The notes under the pieces were generated by a model. The model searched no databases, was not told the DNA's origin, and saw nothing but the letters and a program-made list of their open reading frames with translations. Positions 52,611 to 60,928 of a DNA stretch of 64,000 nucleotides are shown piece by piece. The position numbers and the translations under genes are program-made. Source of the stretch: Natronococcus pandeyae (GTDB lineage Archaea; Halobacteriota; Halobacteria; Halobacteriales; Natrialbaceae); contig NZ_PHNJ01000004.1 in NCBI RefSeq assembly GCF_008122205.1, positions 248,001 through 312,000 on the forward strand, in the 5' to 3' direction. Each line of letters opens with the position of its first letter. The first letter of the stretch is position 1.

Positions 52611-53387
52611 ATGACGATGCCGCAAGCGTCGACGCGCGTTCTCGCAGGGGTGCTCCTCCTCGGGACGATCACGACCGCGGGCGTTCTCGTCTCGGCGTCG
52701 ACGGTGGTGAACGTCGCCCAGTCGGTGGCGACCGATCCCATTTATTTCGGACTCCTCGTCGCGAGTCTCTACCTCGTTCGACCGCTGTTCGCCCTGCCGA
52801 CGACGCCGCTCGCGGTCGTCGTCGGCTACGGCTACGGCATCTGGATGGGGGTTCCGATCGCGCTCGCTGGCGTCGCCGCGACCGTGATTCCCGTCTTTGT
52901 CCTCGCTCGCTGGTTTGCTGGCTGTGACGATCCTCGAGCGATGGGGCTACCGGTTTCCGAACGGATCGGACGGCTCCTCGAGCGCACAGAGGGCGCCGTC
53001 CGGCGCTACTACGACACGGCGGGACCGATCCGCGGCGTCACCGCCTCGCGGCTCGCACCGATCCCCTCGGACGTCTCGACGTGTGCGGCGGCGGTCAGCG
53101 GCGTCCGACTCCGTCACCTCGTGATCGGGACGGTGCTCGGCGAACTCCCGTGGACGGTCGCGGCGGTCGTCGTCGGCGCGTCGGCGGCGACGGTCACGGT
53201 CGGCGGGTTCGGCGAACTGGGAGTCGCGCTGACGCTCGCGTGTAGCGTCGCCGCGCTCCTCCTGGTCGCGGGTCCCGTCGCCCGTCGCCTGTGGACGCGA
53301 CCGCGGGCCGGTGACGCGAACCGATCCGCGGACGGTTCTGCGGACGGGTGGGTGAGACGCTACCGGAAAGGATCGCTGCAGTCGTAG
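52611..53387 (+). CDS. TVP38/TMEM64 (VTT domain) membrane protein
   Basis: The 258-residue protein begins MTMPQASTRVLAGVLLLGTI, after which ~6 hydrophobic segments follow. The VTT (SNARE-associated Golgi) domain covers ~40-190, including YFGLLVASLYLVRPLFALPT, VVVGYGYGIWMGVPIALAGV and ASRLAPIPSDVSTCAAAVSG. Proteins of this family include lipid scramblases and DedA relatives. The frame is open 20 codons upstream, but the ATG at 52611 gives the cleanest start. Its last 28 bases overlap the 3' end of the minus-strand zinc-finger gene. Role in lipid or small-molecule transport is inferred from the family. Confidence 0.83.
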   Translation: MTMPQASTRVLAGVLLLGTITTAGVLVSASTVVNVAQSVATDPIYFGLLVASLYLVRPLFALPTTPLAVVVGYGYGIWMGVPIALAGVAATVIPVFVLARWFAGCDDPRAMGLPVSERIGRLLERTEGAVRRYYDTAGPIRGVTASRLAPIPSDVSTCAAAVSGVRLRHLVIGTVLGELPWTVAAVVVGASAATVTVGGFGELGVALTLACSVAALLLVAGPVARRLWTRPRAGDANRSADGSADGWVRRYRKGSLQS

Positions 53388-53533
53388 ACGGTCCCGTGTT
53401 GCGGACAGACGTACTTGCAGTGTCGCTTGTACAGCGGTGCCTGGCACTGCGGACAGGTCGGGGCACCGGTCGCTCCCTCGTTTCGACTCCCCGACCCGTC
53501 GTTGGCGCCAGCTCCCCCGTCGTCACCGGACAT
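53360..53533 (-). CDS. Zinc-finger microprotein (57 aa, HVO_2523-like)
   Basis: This 57-codon gene has a Gly/Asn/Ser-rich N-terminus and then CPQCQAPLYKRHCKYVCPQH followed by GTVYDCSDPFR. Cys27, Cys30, His38/Cys39, Cys43, His46 and Cys52 form one compact zinc site or two linked ones. The arrangement CPxC-x5-RHCKYVCPxHG-x3-DC is characteristic of one haloarchaeal zinc-finger microprotein family. It is convergent with and overlaps the TVP38 gene by 28 bases. Such microproteins are expressed regulators or adaptors in haloarchaea, but the target of this one is unknown. It is easily missed because of its size. Confidence 0.8.
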   Translation of the reverse strand: MSGDDGGAGANDGSGSRNEGATGAPTCPQCQAPLYKRHCKYVCPQHGTVYDCSDPFR

Positions 53534-53595
53534 ACGAGACCGTTCCGTCGGTGCGTGCTAAGTGCTGATGGTTTCCGTCGTCCGATCCGAACCGG

Positions 53596-53913
53596 TCACT
53601 CTGAGTAGGTGGCGATCCGATGAACTCGCTGGAACGCCGCCGGTCTGGTGATCGCTCGCACGAGCGTCGTCCCCGGTCTGTACGTAACCTCTTCCGTCGA
53701 GGATTTTATCGCGGTAATAGTCCAGAAGCCAGGCGAACGAAAGGTTAGCTGGCACCGTCCCGTTTCGTCCGTCTGAACCTTCTTTCGCCGACTGATGACC
53801 GTTGCTCCCTCGACCGGGTTATGCATCCGATCTCGTACACGGACGGTGACGGCGTCTCCAACCTTCACTTCGTCCGTCTCGGCCTCGAGGACGAGCGATC
53901 GTGTCGTTCCCAT
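53596..53913 (-). CDS. Carboxypeptidase-regulatory-like domain protein
   Basis: The 105-residue product contains a single Ig/CNA-B-like beta sandwich: DEVKVGDAVTVRVRDRMHNP, VEGATVISRRKKVQTDETGR and FRSPGFWTITAIKSS. The Pro-Val-Glu-Gly-Ala-x-Val turn and the TDETGR motif are typical of the carboxypeptidase regulatory-like fold. There is no signal peptide, so the protein is cytoplasmic or part of a complex. Haloarchaea carry several such small proteins with no known role. It lies between the zinc-finger microprotein and nrdJ on the same strand. Confidence 0.7.
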   Translation of the reverse strand: MGTTRSLVLEAETDEVKVGDAVTVRVRDRMHNPVEGATVISRRKKVQTDETGRCQLTFRSPGFWTITAIKSSTEEVTYRPGTTLVRAITRPAAFQRVHRIATYSE

Positions 53914-54068
53914 GTGATCTCTTCACACAAGACGAGCAAAAAGCTATTACCTGAGCATGATGGCCCCGAGTGGCCCGGAACGGTCCATCGACGCGTCGCT
54001 ACCTCGGGGACATCGCGAAAACAACGCTCGGTCGAAAAGAGCGAAGCGGTGCGCTCAGTGCGCGCTCG

Positions 54069-57000
54069 TCAGCACTCGCTCCAGCCACAGGACTCGCAGG
54101 TCTTGCAGCCTTCGGAGTAGTACAGCGAGAGCGCACCACAGTCCGGACACTCCGGCGACTCGCCGGCGTCGATGAGGTCCTGGATGTCGTCGGTATCGTC
54201 GTCGCTCGCACGGGCGGCGGCAGCCCCGCCGTCGGTTTTCGGTCCGTCGACGGCCGCGTCCGCATCGGCCGACTCCTCGAGCGTCTGCTGGGTCGGATAC
54301 GGCTTGTCGATCTCGTTCTCGAGATAGCGACGCATCGCGGTGCCGATGGCGTCCGGGATCGACTGGATCTGTTCGCCCTTGTCCCAGGCCACCTTCGGCG
54401 AGCGGGTGCCACAGAGTTCGTCGACGATCTCTTCCGGATCGACGCCCGAGCGCAGCGAGGTCGAGATGACCTTCGCCAGCGCCTCGGTGAAGGAGTTCGT
54501 GAAGCCGCCCGAGTGGCCGATGTTCGCGAACAGTTCGAACGGCTGGCCCGTCTCGGGATCCTCGTTGATCGTCACGTAGACCTTGCCGTAGCCGGTGTCG
54601 ATGCGCTGGCTGACGCCCTGTAGCGCGTCGGGACGCTCGCGTTTCTCGGTGAAGTCGACCTGGACGGGTTCTCGGCCCTCGTCGTCGATCGTCGCGATCT
54701 CCTCGCCGAGGACGTCCTGGACGTCCTCGCTCTCGAGGAACGCCTCGAGACCGCCGAAGATATCGTCGATCTGCTCGACGAGTGCCTCGGCCGCTTCGGT
54801 CTCGTCGGCGAAGTCGGCGTTCTCGGCGCGCGTCGTCAGCACCTGCTTCGAGCGGGTGCCGTCGCGGTAGTAGGTGACGCCCTTGCCACCGTTCTCGTAG
54901 ACCCACTCGAAGACCTCCTTTGCGTCCTCGAGCGTGGAGTCGTTCGGCGCGTTGACCGTCTTCGAGATGGCGGAGTCGACGCCCTTCTGGCAGGCACACT
55001 GGACGGCAGCGTGCTGTTTCGCCGAGAGGTCGCTCGTGATGACGAATAGTTCACCGATGGCGTCCGGAACGGTCGAGAGTCCCTCGACGCCCTCGAACTG
55101 GTTCGTGGCCATCTGCTCCTGGGCCTCCTCCTTGACGGCGTCGACGTCGATGTCGTTGTCCTCGAGGACGCGCAGGAAGTAGTCGTCGAACTCGACGAGC
55201 ATCTCGTCGCCCTGGACGTCGTCGGTGACGTTCTTGTAGTAGGCGACGTTGTAGATCGGCTCACAGCCGCCCGTCGTGTTGCCGACCATCGAGGTCGTGC
55301 CGGTCGGCGCGATGGTCGTCACGTTGTGGTTCCGGATCGGGAAGCCGTCGGGGAACCGATCGGCGTCGAGGCCGGTCTGGTGCTCGAACCAGTCGCGGTA
55401 CTCGGTCGGGTTCGCGTACTTCGAGTCGTCCCAGTCGTTGAAGGAGTCGCGTTCCTTCGCGAGTTCGTGGCTGGTCCACTTGGCCTCGTGGTTGATGTGG
55501 GTCATCAGCTGGCGGGCGACCTCGTTACCCTCGTCGCTGCCGTACTTGATGCCGAGCTGGATGTACAGCTGGGCCAGTCCCATCACGCCGAGACCGATCT
55601 TGCGCATGTCTCGGACCTTCTCCTCGATCTCCTCGACCGGGAAGTCCGACATGGTGACGACGTTCTCGAGGAAGCGCGTGCCGTAGGCGATGCGCTCGTC
55701 GAACTCCTCGAAGTCGATCGCCTCCTCGAGGAAGGCGTCGACGGCCGCCGCCTGCGAGTCGTACTCGTCGGCGTGCTCGTCGGCCCAGACGCGCCAGTCG
55801 GGTGCCTCCTGGTCGGCCAGCGTCGAGAGGTTGATGTGGCCGAGGTTGCAGGCCTCGTACTCCTCGAGTGGCTGCTCACCACAGGGGTTCGTCGCGAGAA
55901 TCCGGTGGTCGTCTTGCTCCTCAACGTCGAAGGAGTGCTGTTTGTTGACGCGCTCGAGATAGATCACGCCGGGTTCGCCGTTCTCGTGAGCGCCGGAGAC
56001 GATGCGTTCGAAGATGAGTTCCGCCGGAATCGAGAGCGGTTCGCCGACCTCGACGTGTTCACCGAGGTCGTAGCGGCTGTACATCTCCTTGGTCTCCTCG
56101 GTCGCGATGTGGGGCTCTTCCGTCCGAGGGTTGGTGAAGGTGTACTCCTCACCGTTCTGTACCGCTTCCATGAAGTCGTCGGTGACGCCGACAGAGATAT
56201 TGAAGTTAGAGAGATGGCCCTCGACGGCGTTGCGCAGGTGTTTCGGAACGCGGCCCTCCTCGTCGATGAGGCTGCGGGCCTCCTCGAGCGCCTCGGAGAA
56301 CGTGGTGTACGTGTAGTCGTCGGGGTCGTTCAGACGAAGCGTGTGAGCCAGCGAGACGTCCTTGTTCTTCGCGTGGATGAACTCGATGACGTCCGGGTGC
56401 GAGACGCGCATGATTCCCATCTGGGCACCGCGTCGGGTCCCGCCCTGGGCGATGGTCTCGCAGAGCTGGTCGTAGGTCCGCATGAACGTGATCGGCCCGG
56501 ACGCGATGCCGCCCGTGGAACCGACGCTGTCGCCGAAGGGACGGAGCTGCCAGAAGCCGTAGCCGACGCCGCCGCCGGACTGGAAGACTTCCGCGGCCTT
56601 CTTGGCCGTCTCGTGGATATCCGAGAGGTCGTCGTCGGGCGACATGACGAAACAGGCGGAGAGCTGCTGGAGCTCGTCTCCCGCGTTCATCAGCGTCGGC
56701 GAGTTCGGCATAAAGGAGAGCGTCTCCATTCCTTCGGTAAAGGTCTCGGCGACCTCCTCGACGTGCTCGCGCACCTCGTCGGGGAGTTCGGGGACGACCG
56801 TCTCGTAGGCGAACTTGTTGACGTTGTGCTCGCTCAGGACGGTCTCGGTATCGTCGTCAGTCGTGGTCCCAGCACCGAAGACCTCCGCGGCGAGTTCGTC
56901 CCGGCGCGGGTGGTCGGGCTTGAGCTGGTCGGGCGTGACGGTGATCTCGAGGCCCTGCTTTTCGGCCTCGTAGACGGCTTCTGCCAGCGCGATATTCTCT

Positions 57001-57182
57001 CCGACGCGTTCGAAGAGATCCTCTTGCTCTTCGGCGAGTTCGCCCTCGGAGTCCTTGCGGAGATAGCGTGCGGGCAGAATGTTGTGATACGCGTTGTCGG
57101 TCAGGCGATCCTCCAGCGTGTCGCCTTCGGTGCGCTTGATCGGGAGCGTCAACTCTTCGGCGGAGAGCTCTGATTCGCTCAT
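54069..57182 (-). CDS. nrdJ: Adenosylcobalamin-dependent ribonucleotide reductase (class II)
   Basis: The 1037-residue enzyme makes deoxyribonucleotides using B12 as radical generator. Recognisable parts are the substrate-binding LQQLSACFVMSPDDDLSD, GGVGYGFWQLRPFGDSVGST, IAQGGTRRGAQMGIM, the finger-loop NPCGEQPLEEYEACNLGHIN with the active Cys, and APTGTTSMVGNTTGGCEPIY. The C-terminus carries the redox zinc ribbon CPDCGALSLYYSEGCKTCES and a final Cys pair in CGWSEC. No intein interrupts it. It is cytoplasmic, oxygen-independent and the likely main RNR of this organism. The start follows an ordinary leader, and no cobalamin riboswitch is seen upstream. Confidence 0.96.
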   Translation of the reverse strand: MSESELSAEELTLPIKRTEGDTLEDRLTDNAYHNILPARYLRKDSEGELAEEQEDLFERVGENIALAEAVYEAEKQGLEITVTPDQLKPDHPRRDELAAEVFGAGTTTDDDTETVLSEHNVNKFAYETVVPELPDEVREHVEEVAETFTEGMETLSFMPNSPTLMNAGDELQQLSACFVMSPDDDLSDIHETAKKAAEVFQSGGGVGYGFWQLRPFGDSVGSTGGIASGPITFMRTYDQLCETIAQGGTRRGAQMGIMRVSHPDVIEFIHAKNKDVSLAHTLRLNDPDDYTYTTFSEALEEARSLIDEEGRVPKHLRNAVEGHLSNFNISVGVTDDFMEAVQNGEEYTFTNPRTEEPHIATEETKEMYSRYDLGEHVEVGEPLSIPAELIFERIVSGAHENGEPGVIYLERVNKQHSFDVEEQDDHRILATNPCGEQPLEEYEACNLGHINLSTLADQEAPDWRVWADEHADEYDSQAAAVDAFLEEAIDFEEFDERIAYGTRFLENVVTMSDFPVEEIEEKVRDMRKIGLGVMGLAQLYIQLGIKYGSDEGNEVARQLMTHINHEAKWTSHELAKERDSFNDWDDSKYANPTEYRDWFEHQTGLDADRFPDGFPIRNHNVTTIAPTGTTSMVGNTTGGCEPIYNVAYYKNVTDDVQGDEMLVEFDDYFLRVLEDNDIDVDAVKEEAQEQMATNQFEGVEGLSTVPDAIGELFVITSDLSAKQHAAVQCACQKGVDSAISKTVNAPNDSTLEDAKEVFEWVYENGGKGVTYYRDGTRSKQVLTTRAENADFADETEAAEALVEQIDDIFGGLEAFLESEDVQDVLGEEIATIDDEGREPVQVDFTEKRERPDALQGVSQRIDTGYGKVYVTINEDPETGQPFELFANIGHSGGFTNSFTEALAKVISTSLRSGVDPEEIVDELCGTRSPKVAWDKGEQIQSIPDAIGTAMRRYLENEIDKPYPTQQTLEESADADAAVDGPKTDGGAAAARASDDDTDDIQDLIDAGESPECPDCGALSLYYSEGCKTCESCGWSEC

Positions 57183-57619
57183 GCGCGGGGCACCTCGTGG
57201 CTATCCCGTCGCCGTACATCGATTCTGGCGTGGGTCCGGATCCTAGTTCGGTTCATTCGTGACGAAGGTTCGGTATTCATGCATCCCTCATAAAACGTGG
57301 TGTTGTTCTCCCACTCTTATTGAAGTAATGCAATTTAGGTTGTATAGATGTCACTGTACTCTTCGCGGTTCTTCAATGAGGGCCGTCGAAACGGCTGTCT
57401 CGGAGCCTACGTATTGCTACGGGACCAACCATCTTAACGATTTTCAGACCAAACTGATAGTAAACTCGAGCGTCGTATCTGTCGAGAAATCGCCTGGTAC
57501 GCTCTTTCACGGAGGGGTGAATGTACCTGTCCGAACATGTTCTGTGTCGTGACTGTATCCCTATCGATTTTGTCACGGTATCCAGAAAGATTACGTGCGT
57601 TCGGTGCGCGAACTCGCGT
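57183..57619. other. Upstream region of nrdJ; no gene
   Basis: The 437-base region includes a TATA-like TTTTATG on the minus strand (57289-57295) that may serve nrdJ. Several short minus-strand frames run through it without motifs. The start of the divergent small membrane gene lies at its end. I see no riboswitch-like conserved box. Confidence 0.45.
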
Positions 57620-57790
57620 ATGATAGACCCACTGACATCCGGATCGGCGGTCCTCCTCGCGCTGGCGGCAATTGCACTGCTGGCGGTTGTGATCGTCGCA
57701 GTCCGCATCGCGATCAAACTCGCCATCCGCGTCGGCATCGTCGCTGCGATCGTGCTCGCCGGACTGTACACCGTCGGCGTTATCGGCTGA
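57620..57790 (+). CDS. Very small hydrophobic membrane protein (56 aa)
   Basis: The product is almost entirely membrane-embedded: MIDPLTSGSAVLLALAAIAL then a second segment RIAIKLAIRVGIVAAIVLAG. Two hydrophobic helices joined by a short basic turn are predicted. The longer frame from 57521 adds a Cys-rich stretch without obvious meaning, and I prefer the ATG at 57620. Comparable two-helix proteins are encoded in many haloarchaeal genomes with no known function. Confidence 0.6.
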   Translation: MIDPLTSGSAVLLALAAIALLAVVIVAVRIAIKLAIRVGIVAAIVLAGLYTVGVIG

Positions 57791-57948
57791 CGCGACTGTC
57801 GGCTCAATAGAACCAACACTCGACCGCAGTGGTCTCGAGGGAGCTGCTGTCCCCGTTCGGCACACAGCGCTCACTCACTGTCTCGGCCAGCGTAGACAGG
57901 GGTCGTCGAACGGAAACGCGACTCTAACCGAACGCGACTCTCCCCGTT

Positions 57949-58572
57949 CTACACCGACTCGAGAAAGTTCTCGATTACGTCGTGCCCGACAGCCGTGAGT
58001 ACGCTCTCGGGGTGGAACTGAACGCACTCGATCGGGAACTCCCGGTGGCGAACGCCCATGACGAGCTCCGCGTCGTCGTGTTCGGCGGTCGCCGTCACCT
58101 CGAAGCAGTCCGGCACTGCGGTCGCGACGAGCGAGTGATACCGTCCCGCGCGAAAGCCCTGTTCGAGTCCTTCGAACACGCCGCTCCCGTCGTGCTCGAC
58201 CGACGACGCCTTGCCGTGGATCGGCTCCGGTGCGCGACCGACGGTACCGCCGTAGGCGTAGACGGCCGCCTCGAGCCCGAGACAGACCCCGAGCGTCGGC
58301 ACCTCGGGGCTGACCTCGCACAGGACGTCCATCGAGACGCCGACGTCGCGGTCGTTCTTCGGATGTCCGGGACCGGGACTGACGACGATGGCATCCGGAT
58401 CGACGGCTCGAACGTCCTCGAGCGAGGCCGTGTTCTTCAGCACCTCGGTCTCGGTCCCCTCCTGCTGGCTGACGTACTCGACCAGATTGTACGTAAACGA
58501 GTCGTAGTTGTCGACGAAGAGGATCCGTCGCGGCTCGCTCCGTTGCCGTCGATCGGTTCCGGCGGCGCTCAT
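57949..58572 (-). CDS. trpG: Anthranilate synthase component II
   Basis: The 207-residue glutamine amidotransferase supplies ammonia to TrpE. It has RILFVDNYDSFTYNLVEYVS, VVSPGPGHPKND, the catalytic Cys in TLGVCLGLEAAVYAYGG (with Leu-Glu where His-Gln is usual after Gly), and the His-Glu pair in CVQFHPESVLT. It is the last gene of the trpDFEG operon. Its start overlaps the TrpE stop by four bases (58569-58572), so translation is coupled. The neighbouring genes make paralogues of PabA unlikely. Confidence 0.95.
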   Translation of the reverse strand: MSAAGTDRRQRSEPRRILFVDNYDSFTYNLVEYVSQQEGTETEVLKNTASLEDVRAVDPDAIVVSPGPGHPKNDRDVGVSMDVLCEVSPEVPTLGVCLGLEAAVYAYGGTVGRAPEPIHGKASSVEHDGSGVFEGLEQGFRAGRYHSLVATAVPDCFEVTATAEHDDAELVMGVRHREFPIECVQFHPESVLTAVGHDVIENFLESV

Positions 58573-60272
58573 CGGCTCACCTCCGGCGGCGTTTCGGTCG
58601 GATCATCTGCCGATTCGCCCTCGTCTTCGATCGCCTCGAGCGCAGCGAGAACCCCGCCCATCTTCTTCTCGGTCTCCTCGTACTCGGCTGTGGGATCGCT
58701 GTCGGCGACCAGTCCGGCGCCGGCGCGGACCGTGATCCGCTGGTTCTGACCCTCGGCTCGCGGGTCGTTCGCGGCGCGCGGCGCCGCGCAGTCCTCCACC
58801 GTCGCCGTCCGGATCACGATCGCGAAGTCGGCGTCGCCGGTCCAGGAGTAGTAGCCCACGCCGCCGCCGTAGAGGCCGCGTGGTTCGGTTTCGAGGTCGT
58901 CGATGATCTCCATCGCGCGGATCTTCGGCGCGCCCGAAAGGGTGCCGGCGGGGAACGCCGCCCGCGTCGCGTCGAACGCGTCGCAGTCGGAGTCGAGGTC
59001 GCCCGTCACCGTCGACTCGATATGCTGGACGTGGCTGTACTTGAGCACGTTCATGAACTCGTCGACCCGCACGGATCCGGGCTCTGCGACCCGGCGCACG
59101 TCGTTGCGTGCGAGGTCGACCAGCATCGTGTGCTCCGCGCGCTCCTTCTCGTCGGCCAGCATCTCGCCGGCCAGCCGGCGGTCCTCGACCGGGCTCGAGC
59201 CCCGGTCGCAGGTCCCCGCGATGGGGTTCGACATGACCTCGCGGCCGCGCACGGAGACCAGCGTCTCGGGGCTGGCTCCGACGACGGTCAGGTCGTCGTG
59301 CTCGAGCAGGTACATGTACGGCGACGGGTTCACCTCGCGCATCGCCTCGTAGAAGCCGATCGGGTCGATCTCGCCGTAGAGCTCCCGCGTGCGCGAGATG
59401 ACTCCCTGGTAGATGTCGCCGTCGAGGACGTGCTCTTTGGCCCGCCGAACGCTCTCCTCGTACGTCGCCTTCGATCCCGCGACCTCGTCCTCCCGGACGA
59501 AGCCGCCGGTTTCCGGCTCCTCGGCCGCCCGGAGCGTCTCCTCGACGGCGGTCGCTTCCGCCAGCAGCGTCTCGTAGACTTCGTCCGGATCGTCCCCGGC
59601 TTCGAGAACCGGCGTGAAGACCAGCGACACCGTCCCGTCGCGCTCGTCGAACGCGATCGTCTTCGTCGTCAGGACGAACTGTGCGTCCGGGAATCGCGAG
59701 TCGGGGCGCTCGAGACCGACCTCCTCGAGCCAGAGGTCGTAGACGGCATCGTAGGCGAGAAAGCCGACGAGTCCGCCCTCCAGGTGCTGACGGTCGTGAT
59801 CCGGGAAGTTCGCGAGGCGCACGTCCGGCAGCGCGGCCCGGAGCGCGTCGACCGTGTCCCCCTCGGGCTCCGTCTCGAGCGACTCGAGGGGCGGATCGTC
59901 TGAGAGCGCCTCGACCGAGGTCCCCTCCGGTCCGACCGTCACGACGGCTTCGGGGTCGTACCCGACGTAGGAGTACCGGGCGTGGCGGTCCGTCTGCGAG
60001 GAGTTCGGCCGGAACGCGCCGTCCGGATCGCTCGAGGCCGTCTTCTCCGCGCTCTCGAGCAGGAACGCGTACGGCGACCGTTCCTGATCGCTCGAGTTCG
60101 AGCGACCGGTCAGCGCCGCGTAGGCGGCGAGCGGCGACGTCTCGACGTCGAGCGTGGCGACGGCCCGGACGACGACGGGGCGATCGCCGGAATCGTCGGC
60201 GTGTTCGCAGAAGGTCTCGCGATCGACGTCGAGCGTCGACTGCTCCGCCGACGGCCGCTGCGATCCGGTCAT
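58569..60272 (-). CDS. trpE: Anthranilate synthase component I
   Basis: The 567-residue enzyme converts chorismate to anthranilate. The N-terminal region has the tryptophan feedback motif in SPYAFLLESAEKT. The chorismate-binding domain contains GDIYQGVISRTRELYG, SPETLVSVRGREVMSNPIAG, EMLADEKERAEHTMLVDLAR, FPAGTLSGAPKIRAMEII and GVGYYSWTGDADFAIVIRT. Both junctions are ATGA overlaps (60269 and 58569). In pathway order, TrpE with TrpG is first, then TrpD and TrpF, all present here. trpA, trpB and trpC are not in the window, as is usual for the split haloarchaeal trp genes. Confidence 0.95.
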   Translation of the reverse strand: MTGSQRPSAEQSTLDVDRETFCEHADDSGDRPVVVRAVATLDVETSPLAAYAALTGRSNSSDQERSPYAFLLESAEKTASSDPDGAFRPNSSQTDRHARYSYVGYDPEAVVTVGPEGTSVEALSDDPPLESLETEPEGDTVDALRAALPDVRLANFPDHDRQHLEGGLVGFLAYDAVYDLWLEEVGLERPDSRFPDAQFVLTTKTIAFDERDGTVSLVFTPVLEAGDDPDEVYETLLAEATAVEETLRAAEEPETGGFVREDEVAGSKATYEESVRRAKEHVLDGDIYQGVISRTRELYGEIDPIGFYEAMREVNPSPYMYLLEHDDLTVVGASPETLVSVRGREVMSNPIAGTCDRGSSPVEDRRLAGEMLADEKERAEHTMLVDLARNDVRRVAEPGSVRVDEFMNVLKYSHVQHIESTVTGDLDSDCDAFDATRAAFPAGTLSGAPKIRAMEIIDDLETEPRGLYGGGVGYYSWTGDADFAIVIRTATVEDCAAPRAANDPRAEGQNQRITVRAGAGLVADSDPTAEYEETEKKMGGVLAALEAIEDEGESADDPTETPPEVSR

Positions 60273-60928
60273 GATTGCAGGGCCGGCGTCGATGCAGTCT
60301 TCGCTCGCTCGACGAACGTTCGCACGGCGTCGGCATCCTTGCCGCCGTCGCGCGTCTCGACGCCGCTCGCGACGTCGACGGCGAACGGATCGACCGTCCG
60401 CACCGCGTCGGCGACGTTTTCGGGGCTCAACCCGCCGGCGAGAATCAGCGGAGAGTCGAGAGCGGCCGTAGCCGTTCGGGTTCGGGTCCAGTCGTGAGTT
60501 TCGCCGGTCCCGCCGCCACCACCCTCACCGGGCGTGTCGACGAGCAGGCCGTCGGCGACGGCGTCGTAGCGCTCGGCGATCGCCGCGGTCGCGTCGTCCG
60601 CGTCGAGCGCCACCAGGAGCGTCGCGTCGATCCGCTCTCGGACCGACGCGAGTTCGGCCGGCTCGAGGGTCCCGTGGACCTGCAACGCGTCGGCTCCGAC
60701 TACATCCATCAGTTCGGTCGCCGCTACCGGATCGTCCGGCATCGTCACGAGTACGGTCGTCACGAACGGCGGCGCGGCCGCGACGAGTTCGGCCGCCCGG
60801 TCGGGCGACAGCTCGCGGTGAGTGTCGACCGGAACGTCGCAGATGACACCGATCGCGTCGGTCCCGGCGTCGACAGCAGTTTCCAGGTCGTCTTCGGTCG
60901 TTATTCCACAGATCTTCACGCGCGTCAT
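60269..60928 (-). CDS. trpF: Phosphoribosylanthranilate isomerase
   Basis: The 219-residue TIM-barrel enzyme performs the Amadori rearrangement of N-(5-phosphoribosyl)anthranilate. MTRVKICGITTEDDLETAVD carries the catalytic Cys. GADALQVHGTLEPAEL, LLVDTPGEGGGGGTGETHDW (with the general-acid Asp) and LILAGGLSPENVADAV follow. Start and stop each overlap a neighbour by four bases. The open frame continues upstream through trpD in another phase, but the KICGIT start is unambiguous. Confidence 0.95.
   Translation of the reverse strand: MTRVKICGITTEDDLETAVDAGTDAIGVICDVPVDTHRELSPDRAAELVAAAPPFVTTVLVTMPDDPVAATELMDVVGADALQVHGTLEPAELASVRERIDATLLVALDADDATAAIAERYDAVADGLLVDTPGEGGGGGTGETHDWTRTRTATAALDSPLILAGGLSPENVADAVRTVDPFAVDVASGVETRDGGKDADAVRTFVERAKTASTPALQS

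Noticed and set aside
55326-57173. A 615-codon plus-strand frame opposite nrdJ
   Set aside because: It is the antisense of a strongly conserved enzyme; GC-rich codon bias keeps it open.
57183-57619. Cobalamin riboswitch upstream of nrdJ
   Set aside because: No B12-box-like conserved sequence or multi-stem layout could be recognised.
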